Source: a virus
Reading direction: 5' to 3' (one strand)
IMG/VR virus record: IMGVR_UViG_3300050821_001459
Location: 1-30,472 of that record
Length of the DNA: 30,472 nucleotides
Shown here one piece after another: positions 14,486-22,263 of this stretch. Made by a program: the position numbers and the translations under genes. The notes under the pieces were generated by a model. It made no database searches. It had not been told where the DNA came from and was given only the letters and a program-made list of their open reading frames with translations. Position 1 is the first letter of the stretch, and each line of letters opens with the position of its first letter.

Positions 14486-15066
14486 AGCCGATGAGTGATC
14501 AGTCCATAGCTATCCTTCTCGAGCAAGTAAGCAACGAGAAGCTAGCGGAAGAACTCCTTGTCCGATGCGCGGGCCTCGATCCGACAAATCCACAGGAAGC
14601 GAGAACTGCGCAGAGATACGTTCATGCACTAGTAGAGTTGACAACGCCAGAGCCGTTCGAGTTCACGACGTTCAAGGCAGAGTCGGACGAGATGGTCACT
14701 ATGTACAACATTCCGTTCAGCTCGCTGTGTCGCCATCATATTCTGCCTTTTACTGGTGTGGCGCACGTAGCCTACGTACCAAAGTTGGAATGGGCTGGCG
14801 CCTCTAAGCTAGCCCGAACAGTACAGTGGTACTCCAGGTTCCTGCAAACACAAGAGGAACTGACGAAGGGAATAGCCGACAAGATCTACACCAATCTCGA
14901 CCCGGCGGGCGTAGGCGTCATTCTAGAAGCAGAGCACTTCTGTATGACACTTCGAGGCGCACGAACGCATGGCACTAGAATGCGCACCGCATATATGTGG
15001 GGCGTGTTCGCAGATCATGACAGGACAGCCAAAGCAGAATTCCTGTCGGGCATTAACGGGAGATAG
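14482..15066 (+). CDS. folE: GTP cyclohydrolase I FolE
   Basis: 194 residues; GTG 14482 sits in a GTGA overlap, with ATG 14491 as a second choice. Zinc ligands are Cys83 and a His of SLCRHH, with Cys154 in AEHFCM. ASKLARTVQWYSRF and QTQEELTKGIADKI are family blocks, and GARTHGTRMRT ends the core. It opens GTP to dihydroneopterin triphosphate, the first step of the deazaguanine route, so the phage does not depend on host folate flux for it. Length is normal for the bacterial type. Confidence 0.95.
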   Translation: MKPMSDQSIAILLEQVSNEKLAEELLVRCAGLDPTNPQEARTAQRYVHALVELTTPEPFEFTTFKAESDEMVTMYNIPFSSLCRHHILPFTGVAHVAYVPKLEWAGASKLARTVQWYSRFLQTQEELTKGIADKIYTNLDPAGVGVILEAEHFCMTLRGARTHGTRMRTAYMWGVFADHDRTAKAEFLSGINGR

Positions 15067-15067
15067 C

Positions 15068-15436
15068 ATGGACATGAATAGCAGAGCCACACAGGCTCTA
15101 GCAGACAGTGACATCTGGTTCCCAAACTGTCGTGGAGACATAGCTCACCACCTTATCTCGCTTGCAGGCGAGGTAGGCGAACTCTGCAATGTCTACAAGA
15201 AGTGGGATCGTTCAGACGAAGTCAGTATTCCAGACGTAACTCTGATGAAGATGAAGGACGAAATAGTCGACGTACTCGTGTACCTGTACAACCTAGCTGG
15301 CGAGCTCAACATGGATGTGGAGGCGCAGTACGATGACAAGCGACTCAGAAACCACTACAGGTTCGCCCCAGTCGGAGTCCCGCTTGCCGGAACCGGAGCT
15401 GACGTCGGAGCAACTAGAGCTCATCCGAGTGGCTGA
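15068..15436 (+). CDS. MazG-like nucleotide pyrophosphohydrolase
   Basis: 122 residues from ATG 15068 behind GGGAGA; the frame is open further left within folE but that part is shadow. The all-alpha NTP-PPase core shows AGEVGEL (Glu35, Glu38) and KDEIVDVLVYL (Glu65, Asp68), the ExxE and ExxD magnesium sites. Such enzymes hydrolyse (d)NTPs to monophosphates. In phages they may lower (p)ppGpp or reshape nucleotide pools. The last 30 residues overlap the next gene and look like low-complexity tail. Its place in the que run may be about nucleotide supply. Confidence 0.8.
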   Translation: MDMNSRATQALADSDIWFPNCRGDIAHHLISLAGEVGELCNVYKKWDRSDEVSIPDVTLMKMKDEIVDVLVYLYNLAGELNMDVEAQYDDKRLRNHYRFAPVGVPLAGTGADVGATRAHPSG

Positions 15437-15695
15437 CGCAGCCTTCGACCAGATGTGCCAGGCTCGTCACGATACAGGCAGAACAAAGTACGGCATCTTT
15501 ACGTTCCTGGAGATGCCAACACTCGAAATGGCCCTAGAGGAGCTAGCTGACCTAGCTAACTACGCCAGGTACACATTCATCAAAGTAGTACTACTTCGTC
15601 AGAGCATTAAGCAAGTGCAAGACCAAGCCCTCGGCGCTGTCGATGGGTTCTTTACTACCCAAGACATTCTAGGTGTCAAGAAGGACATTGAATGA
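15333..15695 (+). CDS. Second MazG-like protein
   Basis: 120 residues from ATG 15333, with GGAGG ten bases upstream inside the first MazG gene, so the two overlap by about 104 bases in different frames. GTG 15430 would remove most of the overlap but has no good ribosome site. The N-terminal 30 residues are acidic and disordered. The core has KYGIFTFLEMPTLEMALEEL with ELADLANYARYTF, an ExxxD-type helix pair like phage MazG-like proteins. The full metal-binding set is not evident, so activity is uncertain. It ends in an ATGA overlap with the transglycosylase gene. Confidence 0.6.
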   Translation: MTSDSETTTGSPQSESRLPEPELTSEQLELIRVADAAFDQMCQARHDTGRTKYGIFTFLEMPTLEMALEELADLANYARYTFIKVVLLRQSIKQVQDQALGAVDGFFTTQDILGVKKDIE

Positions 15696-16462
15696 AGATA
15701 GCTCTCATTACACCCGCAAGTCAACTGCACCACTGTATGAACCGCAAGTTCCAAATGCTCATTCCAGGATTCGAACACAACCTGGAATACAAGAGGTACT
15801 TCAAGGTGTTCGGAACAAACAACGGTAACTTCGTCATGCTAGACAACGGCGCCTTCGAGGGCAGCCAGCTCAACGATCGCGACCTGCTAGACATGGGGCG
15901 AGAGTACAAAGTCGACGAGCTCTGCATCCCTGACACTATGGGCGATAGCGTAGGCACGCTAGAACAGCTCGGCAGATTCGCCGCTGTGCTTAGGCATCCC
16001 TCGAGAGGTGATACTTGGAAGCCCCCAAGGCTTATGGCAATCGTTCAGGGAGAGACCGAAGATGAGCTTATAAGTTGCATCGACGCCTTCGCAGCAGACC
16101 GGTTCACGAACGTCATCGACACTATCGGAATCCCCAAACACCTGCCCGCAACTACAGGCTGGGACGATATTAGGATTCGACTAGCCAAGTGGACTCAAAC
16201 CAAGTACCCGCACAAGTGGGATCTTCACTTCCTAGGTTTCGTAGCTCCAGGCGAAACCATGGGAGCAGCTCAGCTAGGAGTCCGAAGTATGGACACGTCC
16301 GCACCGTTCGTTTGCACTGCAGACAACGTTAGCATCTCGCTGCATCGAGTCCCGCCACGGCAACGCTGGTTCGCCAACCTGGGACCAGAATACTTCCATC
16401 CCCACCTAGTGAGGCAGAACATCGACGACCTCGATCTCTGGGCAGTTAAGGAAGATGACTAG
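15692..16462 (+). CDS. dpdA: DpdA-like DNA guanine transglycosylase
   Basis: 256 residues from ATG 15692. It is a compact TGT-like barrel: VMLDNGAFEG (Asp51) and CIPDTMGD (Asp81) bind the base, AIVQG (118-120) is the TGT VQG strand, and TIGIP and LHFLGF are barrel strands. SMDTSAPF supplies Asp201, the likely nucleophile (counterpart of the TGT FDxxxPTR Asp). Phage DpdA enzymes exchange guanine in DNA for preQ0 or relatives. The short length recalls the DpdA2 type of actinophages rather than full tRNA enzymes, and no tRNA-binding zinc site is seen. With FolE, QueD, QueE and QueC upstream, dPreQ0 in DNA is predicted. Confidence 0.85.
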   Translation: MKIALITPASQLHHCMNRKFQMLIPGFEHNLEYKRYFKVFGTNNGNFVMLDNGAFEGSQLNDRDLLDMGREYKVDELCIPDTMGDSVGTLEQLGRFAAVLRHPSRGDTWKPPRLMAIVQGETEDELISCIDAFAADRFTNVIDTIGIPKHLPATTGWDDIRIRLAKWTQTKYPHKWDLHFLGFVAPGETMGAAQLGVRSMDTSAPFVCTADNVSISLHRVPPRQRWFANLGPEYFHPHLVRQNIDDLDLWAVKEDD

Positions 16463-16463
16463 C

Positions 16464-16994
16464 ATGAACATCTTCGAGGGCCTGCTTATCTCACTCTATG
16501 CCTTTTTCATCTGCACTCTAGTCTTCCCTAGGTCTAAGACTAAGCACAAGAACGTACTTGTAGTCAAGTCCGAACCCGTAGCACCTAAGGTGCTCGACGC
16601 TGACTGGCACAAAGTATGGGACATGGAAAAGTACTGCTACGTCGCTCCATGGCCCCACGCACAGCATCCCGACCTAGCAAAGACAGAGCTTGGCAAGAAG
16701 CACCTAATCGGTGCAGGACCCCCTGGCTGGTGGGAGAAGCAACGTCAGAGCGAACTAGCCAAGCTCGAGCTGGATGCCAAGCTGGAAGCAGTAGTCGCGG
16801 CCGCCGAGGCTCTTCGGGCTCAGGACGAAAAGATAGTCCAGACAGTCTTGTCAGACTTTATGTCGCTTGGCAAAGCCGGTATGCTTCCTGCAGCCGTTGG
16901 TACTGCCTTTCTCTCTGGAGCAGGAGCGCTAACCGCAGACAGCATCGACGATGACTGGCTCAGCTACCCCCGCTACTCAGACGACGGCATCTGA
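16464..16994 (+). CDS. Membrane-anchored hypothetical protein
   Basis: 176 residues from ATG 16464 (AAGGAAG nine bases upstream); ATG 16455 would add three residues. One hydrophobic segment lies at the N-terminus (FEGLLISLYAFFICTLVFP), then a basic stop (RSKTKHK). A Trp/Pro-rich stretch follows (YVAPWPHAQH, PPGWWEKQR), then a long Ala/Glu/Leu helix (LAKLELDAKLEAVVAAAEAL) that is likely a coiled coil, and a Gly/Ala-rich hydrophobic patch (AAVGTAFLSGAGAL). A type II-like anchored cytoplasmic protein is likely. Function not recognised. Confidence 0.55.
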   Translation: MNIFEGLLISLYAFFICTLVFPRSKTKHKNVLVVKSEPVAPKVLDADWHKVWDMEKYCYVAPWPHAQHPDLAKTELGKKHLIGAGPPGWWEKQRQSELAKLELDAKLEAVVAAAEALRAQDEKIVQTVLSDFMSLGKAGMLPAAVGTAFLSGAGALTADSIDDDWLSYPRYSDDGI

Positions 16995-17290
16995 TGGCAC
17001 TCTTCGACAAAGTCACATGTGGCATACATGGAGTGATGAAGTACCGAGCTGCCATGAAATGGTGGGAGTGCGTTGGCTTTGACGGCGAGGGCTGCTGTAT
17101 CCTTACAGACGAGGATATATATCTTCTCGTACGCGGTAGACCATTCGACCCTACGTCAGAAATTCTACCCGTTTACTACGAGCACAGCATAGACGGCGAA
17201 CTTAGTCGAATTCTCGTGAAGGGTACAGCTGACAGTGACATCGTCAGAAACGCTTGGGGTGGTACGGAAGCACCCCCAAGCGAAGTGTGA
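16994..17290 (+). CDS. Hypothetical protein
   Basis: 98 residues from ATG 16994 in a one-base TGATG overlap. The N-terminus (ALFDKVTCGIHGVMKYRAAM) has Cys and His pairs, with WECVGFDGEGCC next, suggesting a small metal-binding alpha/beta unit. The remainder is strand-rich (DIYLLVRGRPFD, EILPVYYEH). It overlaps the polymerase start by about 56 bases. No family recognised. Confidence 0.5.
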   Translation: MALFDKVTCGIHGVMKYRAAMKWWECVGFDGEGCCILTDEDIYLLVRGRPFDPTSEILPVYYEHSIDGELSRILVKGTADSDIVRNAWGGTEAPPSEV

Positions 17291-19634
17291 AGAATGTCCT
17301 TTGTACGAAGATGGTCAGTTCGTTCCCAGTAACGGACCAGCAAAGGCCAAGCTCGCCATCGTAGGCGAAGCACCTGGTGTGAATGAAGCCAAATACGGTA
17401 GGCCGTTCGTTGGCGAGTCTGGCCAACTGCTTAATTCGGTCCTTAAGCACTACGACATCAGCAGAAAAGAGGTATTCCTTACCAATGCAGCCCTTTGCAG
17501 AGATTCCAGCGGCGCCACCCCAACAGCTAGTGCACTCCAAGCGTGTAGGCCCCGTCTCATGGGCGAGCTCCGAGAAAGGGAGCCACAAGATATTGTCGCT
17601 CTCGGTAACTCTGCCGCGCAGTCGATACTTGGCACTAAGACTGGAATCACCTCGCTCCGTGTGGGTCAGGGGCATACCAATGAGGACGAGCTACCTAACG
17701 TGCGTGTTCTACCGACCTTCCACCCCGCCGCCTGTCTTCGGCAACCAGACTTCTTCCCGTCTCTAGTCACTGACTTCGGCAAGCTCAAAGGCTTCACTGG
17801 TATCTGGTACGAGCCTAAGTGGAAAGCATACGAGGCCCCAGAAGAGGCACTGGCCGCACTAGCTGAGCTGCAACAGATACAGGGGCCTGTTGTAGTTGAC
17901 ATCGAGTCAGGCATTGAGAAGGACGTGTCTTTCGAACATCCTAACCGACATACCCTTCTCTGTGTCGGACTCGGCTACCAGCGTGGCAAGATAGTTGTCA
18001 TAGGCGAAACAGCACTGAGAGACGAACGAGTCATTGAAGCACTTGCACTGTACCTAACAACGCACCCAATGAAGGGACAGAACCTCAAGTTCGACAACAA
18101 GGGCCTCTGGGCTAAGCTCCACGTTGCCCTGACGGTCTACGCAGACACCATGCTCAAGTCCTATTGTCGAGACGAGCGTCAGAGAGTTCACAGCCTTGGA
18201 TACCTAGGCATAGAAATGCTAGGTACTCCAGACTGGAAACACGCACTCGACAAGTACAAGAAGCCCAAGGACAGCTACGCAGTTATTCCTCGACCAATAC
18301 TGTACCAGTACAACGCATGGGACGTGCACGTCACAGACCTAGTTGACGAAGTCCTAACCAAAGAACTCGAGACCCATCCAGAACTAGTCAAGCTTCACGA
18401 GTTCCTTTGCCGCGCATCTGACCAGCTAATGTTCCCGGAGCTCAACGGCATAGGTGTCGACCTGAAGTACAACGAAGAACTCATGATCCAATACCAAGCC
18501 AGTCTAGCTATCCTAGAAGAACGAATAGCACAAGCCATACCGGACCCCGAATGGACAAACTTTAATCCGCGCTCGTGGCAGCAAGTTCAGAAGGTAGTCA
18601 AGGGCACCTTTGGCCTGAAGCTACCTATGAAGATGAACACGAAAAGAGAGTACGTTGAGACTACGGACGTCACTGCACTCACGGCGCTATTGGAAAGAAA
18701 CCTTGGCGAACCTTCTGAAGAGTTCTTCAGGCGCATGCTGGAGCATCGAAAGGAAGCCAAGCTCTACGGAACTTACGTCAAGGGACTACGAAAGCGAGTA
18801 TACCGAGGCCGAGTCTATCCTACTTTCCTACTCCATGGTACCACGACGGGACGGCTCAGTTGTCGTAACCCTAACCTTCAAAACATCCCCCGAGATAGCA
18901 CAATGCGTAAGCAGTTTGTACCAAGCAAACCGGAAAACGTGTTCCTTGAGGGTGACTACGGCCAGAACGAAGGACGAGTTCTCTGCTGGCTAGCACAGGA
19001 CGAATACCTACGAGGCCTGTTCAACGATCCAACGCGTGACATCTTCGATGAGCTAACCCCAGTCCTGTACGGCGATTGTTCAGGACTAAGTCCAGCCGAA
19101 ATGAAGGAGCTGAGAATTCGTGTCAAGGCCTACTTTTACGGACTTGCTTACGGACGAGAAGCGCGAAGCATTGCGCTCGAGTATGGTATCCCTATGTCAG
19201 AAGCTGAGCGAGGCATGCGAGAGTTTTTCAAGGTCATTCCAGCAACTGTCGCTTTTCGTGAGCGTACTCGGCGACAAGTTCTCGAAGGAAACGACCTCAT
19301 CACAGCCTTCGGACGGCACAGAAGATTCTACCTAATTACCAACAGCAACAGAAAGGACGTACTCAATGAGGCTCTTGCATTCCTGCCTCAGTCAACTGCC
19401 AGTGATATCTGTCTTGATGCATTCGTGCATACTCGTCCACGCCTTAAAGGCATTGGGTTCATCAGGAACATCGTCCACGACTCGCTCCTAGCCGAGACGC
19501 ATCCAGATAACCTCATGGAGGTAATGACAATTATGAACGAGGAAATGCTCGCAGCAGCTGCGCGAGTCGTAGGCGACTACGTCAGATTCAAAGTCGACTT
19601 CAAGTCCGGCCCAAGCTGGGGAGAGCTGTCGTAG
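17235..19634 (+). CDS. Uracil-DNA glycosylase / 3'-5' exonuclease / family A DNA polymerase fusion
   Basis: 799 residues from GTG 17235; GTG 17259 is a weaker option. Residues 18-185 are a family-4 UDG: Fe-S Cys18, Cys21, Cys88 and Cys104, motif GEAPGVNEAKYGRPFVG and HPAACLR. Residues 218-370 are a DEDDy exonuclease: DIES (Asp222, Glu224), KFDN (Asp287), YNAWD (Tyr359, Asp363). The polymerase follows: GDYGQNEGR (Asp574), Lys631 with Tyr635 in KAYFYGLAYG, and VHDS (Asp749). Tyr stands where E. coli Pol I has Phe762, and the second motif C acid is Ser. It is the phage replicase. A similar UDG-polymerase fusion is known in phage SPO1. Confidence 0.92.
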   Translation: MTSSETLGVVRKHPQAKCEECPLYEDGQFVPSNGPAKAKLAIVGEAPGVNEAKYGRPFVGESGQLLNSVLKHYDISRKEVFLTNAALCRDSSGATPTASALQACRPRLMGELREREPQDIVALGNSAAQSILGTKTGITSLRVGQGHTNEDELPNVRVLPTFHPAACLRQPDFFPSLVTDFGKLKGFTGIWYEPKWKAYEAPEEALAALAELQQIQGPVVVDIESGIEKDVSFEHPNRHTLLCVGLGYQRGKIVVIGETALRDERVIEALALYLTTHPMKGQNLKFDNKGLWAKLHVALTVYADTMLKSYCRDERQRVHSLGYLGIEMLGTPDWKHALDKYKKPKDSYAVIPRPILYQYNAWDVHVTDLVDEVLTKELETHPELVKLHEFLCRASDQLMFPELNGIGVDLKYNEELMIQYQASLAILEERIAQAIPDPEWTNFNPRSWQQVQKVVKGTFGLKLPMKMNTKREYVETTDVTALTALLERNLGEPSEEFFRRMLEHRKEAKLYGTYVKGLRKRVYRGRVYPTFLLHGTTTGRLSCRNPNLQNIPRDSTMRKQFVPSKPENVFLEGDYGQNEGRVLCWLAQDEYLRGLFNDPTRDIFDELTPVLYGDCSGLSPAEMKELRIRVKAYFYGLAYGREARSIALEYGIPMSEAERGMREFFKVIPATVAFRERTRRQVLEGNDLITAFGRHRRFYLITNSNRKDVLNEALAFLPQSTASDICLDAFVHTRPRLKGIGFIRNIVHDSLLAETHPDNLMEVMTIMNEEMLAAAARVVGDYVRFKVDFKSGPSWGELS

Positions 19635-19873
19635 TGACACTAGACCCAAAAAACTTCAAGCAGTGGGAGCCACTCCCTGACAAGGGTGACTTCATTCGAT
19701 GCTACTACAAAGATGGCCATACAGTAGACGGACAGATCGTACTCGTGTGGCTAGCCATGGATGAACTAGTCTTTAAGATCCAACCAGTAAACGGAGAAAA
19801 GTTCGACTTCCTTCCAGAACTCGAAGACGGCTGGGGTACCTACACCGAACTCTCACGTAGGAGGATACATTGA
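19634..19873 (+). CDS. Small hypothetical protein
   Basis: 79 residues, GTG start in a TAGTG overlap with the polymerase. Strand-rich, with DFIRCYYKDGHTVDGQIVLVW and LVFKIQPVNGEKFDFLPE, reading like a small beta-barrel with Asp/Lys turns. The C-terminus is Arg-rich. No membrane segment or known motif. Coupling to the polymerase hints at a replication accessory, by context only. Confidence 0.5.
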   Translation: MTLDPKNFKQWEPLPDKGDFIRCYYKDGHTVDGQIVLVWLAMDELVFKIQPVNGEKFDFLPELEDGWGTYTELSRRRIH

Positions 19874-20445
19874 TCGGAACCCTAGGAGTCGGCGACGTTA
19901 TCGCAGTCGACGGAGCCGGCTGGGCAGCTGACCTTATCAGGTTCGGAGCAATTCTAGAAGGAGAAAGTACTCCAGCCTCCCACGTAGTTGTAGCAACTCG
20001 TATCGACAGACGCGCTCGCTGGTGGGGCATCGAAGGCCGACCAGGCGGGGTCGGCTGGGTCGACATGGCCAAGTACACTACAGGCAAGCTAGCTCCACTC
20101 TCCAACTCAAACGAGCTACAGCCGCGTACAGATGCAGAACGTGCACTAATCGCCAAGGTAGCAGAAGGTCTGCTAGGTACAGACTACGACTGGTTCGGAG
20201 GCATCACAGGCGACGGACTAGACGACATTCACCTCAAGGACCTAACAGACATTATCGATCACCTCTGGGGCTGGAAAGACCAGAACAATATCGACGTAGC
20301 ACCTGGTCACGTCGTCTGCTCCTCGGCAGCAGAGTGGATCTATCGTGCGCTACACCTCAAGGCACCACAACGTCACATAACGGAATCGGTCCAGCCCGCA
20401 GACTGGTGGATCTTCAACCATACAGAAGGATGGATGAATGACTGA
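19870..20445 (+). CDS. Permuted NlpC/P60-like (YiiX/YebB-type) papain-fold protein
   Basis: 191 residues from TTG 19870 in a TTGA overlap. ASHVVVATR (His38) comes first, with IEGRPGGVGW next, and the catalytic-type GHVVCSSAAEWIYRA (Cys150) near the C-terminus. This His-before-Cys order is that of circularly permuted NlpC/P60 enzymes, unlike ordinary cell-wall endopeptidases. DYDWFGGI is a further family feature. Family members cleave amide or acyl bonds in diverse substrates. There is no signal peptide, so it should act in the cytoplasm or on a phage or host protein, lipid or peptide. It lies among replication genes, away from lysis genes. The substrate is unknown. Confidence 0.65.
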   Translation: MIGTLGVGDVIAVDGAGWAADLIRFGAILEGESTPASHVVVATRIDRRARWWGIEGRPGGVGWVDMAKYTTGKLAPLSNSNELQPRTDAERALIAKVAEGLLGTDYDWFGGITGDGLDDIHLKDLTDIIDHLWGWKDQNNIDVAPGHVVCSSAAEWIYRALHLKAPQRHITESVQPADWWIFNHTEGWMND

Positions 20446-21088
20446 GTCGGAACTGATTCACAACAACCCCTGGAACCCAGCTTCGCGCTGGGGTGGCTGG
20501 AGTTGGAGTGAACCTAGGCACGACGAGTTCTTCCGAAGGTGCAGCTTCTGCGGAAGCATTCACCCAGAAGACCTAGCAGCCGAACCAGCTAGTTCAGGGT
20601 CCTGCCTAATATGTGGCAAGGTAGGTTGGTCTGCCTGCTTCAACAGGTTCGACAGAGAAGCCGAAGACGAACACTCATACACGACAGACGGCTGGTACGC
20701 AAGCTGGGCCGACTTCAAGTATGGCTGGCCTCACAAGTTCTACATAGAAGCTCTCAAGCCTCACGACCCAGACGTACTCAGTGTCCTATCAGCAACCTCG
20801 AGTGTCAAGAACATAAACCAAGACAACCGCTGGGTACTCATAGAGGACCTAACGCCCGAACAGAAGAGAATCATAGAAATCAGCGGCTGGGGCAGAAGCA
20901 GAGAGACCGACTACGTCGCATTCCAGTTCTGGCACAGGCCTAACTGTTTCGCCAAGTTCTACACCGAGCATCTCAAGGACCCGAACATTAGTCAAGAAGC
21001 CAAAGACACAATCGAACGAGTCTCAGGACTACACTTCGAGTGGCTGGAGGACGGTCGTGTTGCGTGGAGCAAGTACCAGGTGCATTAG
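20438..21088 (+). CDS. Zinc-finger hypothetical protein
   Basis: 216 residues from ATG 20438, overlapping the papain-fold gene by eight bases. The N-terminal part is Trp-rich (RWGGWSWSEP), and CSFC (35-38), CLICG (56-59) and Cys67 make a treble-clef or zinc-ribbon-like site. The rest is alpha/beta with a Trp/Phe-rich middle (SWADFKYGWPHKFYIE) and a strand-like EDGRVAWSK end. No catalytic motif seen. It might bind nucleic acid or protein; no family recognised. Confidence 0.6.
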   Translation: MTESELIHNNPWNPASRWGGWSWSEPRHDEFFRRCSFCGSIHPEDLAAEPASSGSCLICGKVGWSACFNRFDREAEDEHSYTTDGWYASWADFKYGWPHKFYIEALKPHDPDVLSVLSATSSVKNINQDNRWVLIEDLTPEQKRIIEISGWGRSRETDYVAFQFWHRPNCFAKFYTEHLKDPNISQEAKDTIERVSGLHFEWLEDGRVAWSKYQVH

Positions 21089-21157
21089 AGCCTGCCGCAC
21101 AGCATGGTTCTACGTTTTCCCAGACGCAAGAAGAGAAATGCGTGCAGGAGACAAGCA

Positions 21158-21469
21158 ATGGGTAGAGGACAGCGAGCGCAGGTCGGAGACAGACAAGTCA
21201 ACAAAAACGGATACGAGTACGTCAAAACCAAAGACGGATGGAAAGGATCCCACATCCTAGTAATGGAGGAGCACCTAGGTAGGCCACTTCTCCCAGGCGA
21301 ATATGTAGCTTTCCTGAATGGTCACAGACCTCCAGTAACGCTCGACATGATCGAGCTCCGCAAGCGTGGCGACAGGAAGAGTAAGGCTGCACGCCTAGCA
21401 GCCATAGACGCACGCATAGAAGAACTCCAAGCCGAAAGGCAAGCGCTCCTGGAGGAAGATGATGGGTAG
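21158..21469 (+). CDS. HNH-like protein with degenerate active site
   Basis: 103 residues; ATG 21158 is seven bases after CAGGAG. Residues 15-70 (GYEYVKTKDGW, HILVMEEHLGRPLLPGEYV, FLNGHRPPVTLDMIELRKRG) follow the layout of phage HNH endonucleases (H-x-L-V-x-E then lGrpL, E-x-V-h-H-x-N-G, then N-L-x-L). The central His pair is replaced (VAFLNG) and the last Asn is absent, so cleavage looks unlikely. A C-terminal helix (RLAAIDARIEELQAERQALL) is a short coiled coil. It may be a DNA-binding or regulatory derivative of a homing-type nuclease. Confidence 0.6.
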   Translation: MGRGQRAQVGDRQVNKNGYEYVKTKDGWKGSHILVMEEHLGRPLLPGEYVAFLNGHRPPVTLDMIELRKRGDRKSKAARLAAIDARIEELQAERQALLEEDDG

Positions 21470-22049
21470 ACAAAATAAACGCAAGCCAATGGGCACCACA
21501 CTGTCCACAGTCGGAACCGGGCCCCACAACGGACAAAGCTCCACAGGAGCGCCGCTTCAGGTGGACATGCAAAGGGAAGCTGAGCTTCGTGAACTCTTGG
21601 GTAAAATCGAAACCGTTACCAGAGAGGCTCACGAGGTTCTTAAGGACCTGAGAATTGAAACTCGACAGGCACGTCGCATTCTGCCTATGATTGTAGCCAA
21701 GCAAATAAAGGCCGAATGCGAGAAACAAATGCGAGCACTAGCCGACGAAACAATAGCAGCAGCAAACGCGGCAGCCGAAACAGTAAACCGACGCTTCGAT
21801 AGGCTATCTGATCTTCTTCTGGGTAAGGATCGCATGGCCCGGAAAGAAGGCCTTCGACCTATACCGGACGTCATCGAAGACATTGTGGAACTAGGAATGC
21901 AGCTACCTCTCGGAAGGGAATCGGAAGATGGTGAAGGAAACAGCATCCCACCGGCGCTACATGGAAAAGTACCGAGCACGCCGCAACTCCAAGCGCCTAG
22001 CACAGGAACGAGTCGACCTCTCGGAAGTCCTACTCGAGATTCCCGATGA
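21462..22049 (+). CDS. Coiled-coil hypothetical protein
   Basis: 195 residues; ATG 21462 is six bases after GGAGG, while ATG 21459 is only three bases away. The central part (LRELLGKIETVTREAHEVLK through TVNRRFDRLSDLLL) is an almost unbroken amphipathic helix, typical of a coiled coil or an oligomeric scaffold. The last 40 residues are Pro/Ser/Gly/Thr-rich and overlap the next gene, where the next gene's frame looks more like real protein. No enzyme motif seen. Confidence 0.55.
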   Translation: MGRQNKRKPMGTTLSTVGTGPHNGQSSTGAPLQVDMQREAELRELLGKIETVTREAHEVLKDLRIETRQARRILPMIVAKQIKAECEKQMRALADETIAAANAAAETVNRRFDRLSDLLLGKDRMARKEGLRPIPDVIEDIVELGMQLPLGRESEDGEGNSIPPALHGKVPSTPQLQAPSTGTSRPLGSPTRDSR

Positions 22050-22242
22050 CTCCGAACCTGTACACACTCCTAAGCAGAGTCAGCTTCTGGTAGAGGGTCT
22101 CATGGACTTCCTAGCAGGTCATCCGGACAAGAAGTCTAGGGATTACATACACATTATCGAGATGACAGGACGAGAAGTTTGCATAGCCATTGGCTGGGTT
22201 CCTTGGCCTGCCAACTGGAGTCCACGAGCTTCACATCGCTAA
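21928..22242 (+). CDS. Small basic hypothetical protein
   Basis: 104 residues from ATG 21928 behind GGAAG, overlapping the coiled-coil gene by 122 bases. The N-terminal third is strongly basic (HRRYMEKYRARRNSKRLAQE), like a DNA- or RNA-binding helix. An acidic linker follows (EVLLEIPDDSEP) and then a short domain with DYIHIIEMTGREVCIAIGW. No family recognised. Last gene before the non-coding gap at 22243-22381. Confidence 0.55.
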   Translation: MVKETASHRRYMEKYRARRNSKRLAQERVDLSEVLLEIPDDSEPVHTPKQSQLLVEGLMDFLAGHPDKKSRDYIHIIEMTGREVCIAIGWVPWPANWSPRASHR

Positions 22243-22263
22243 GCTCAACGAGCGCTAAGTACA

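Noticed and set aside
14969-15067. Upstream extension of the MazG-like gene
   Set aside because: It lies inside folE in another frame, and ATG 15068 has GGGAGA just before it.
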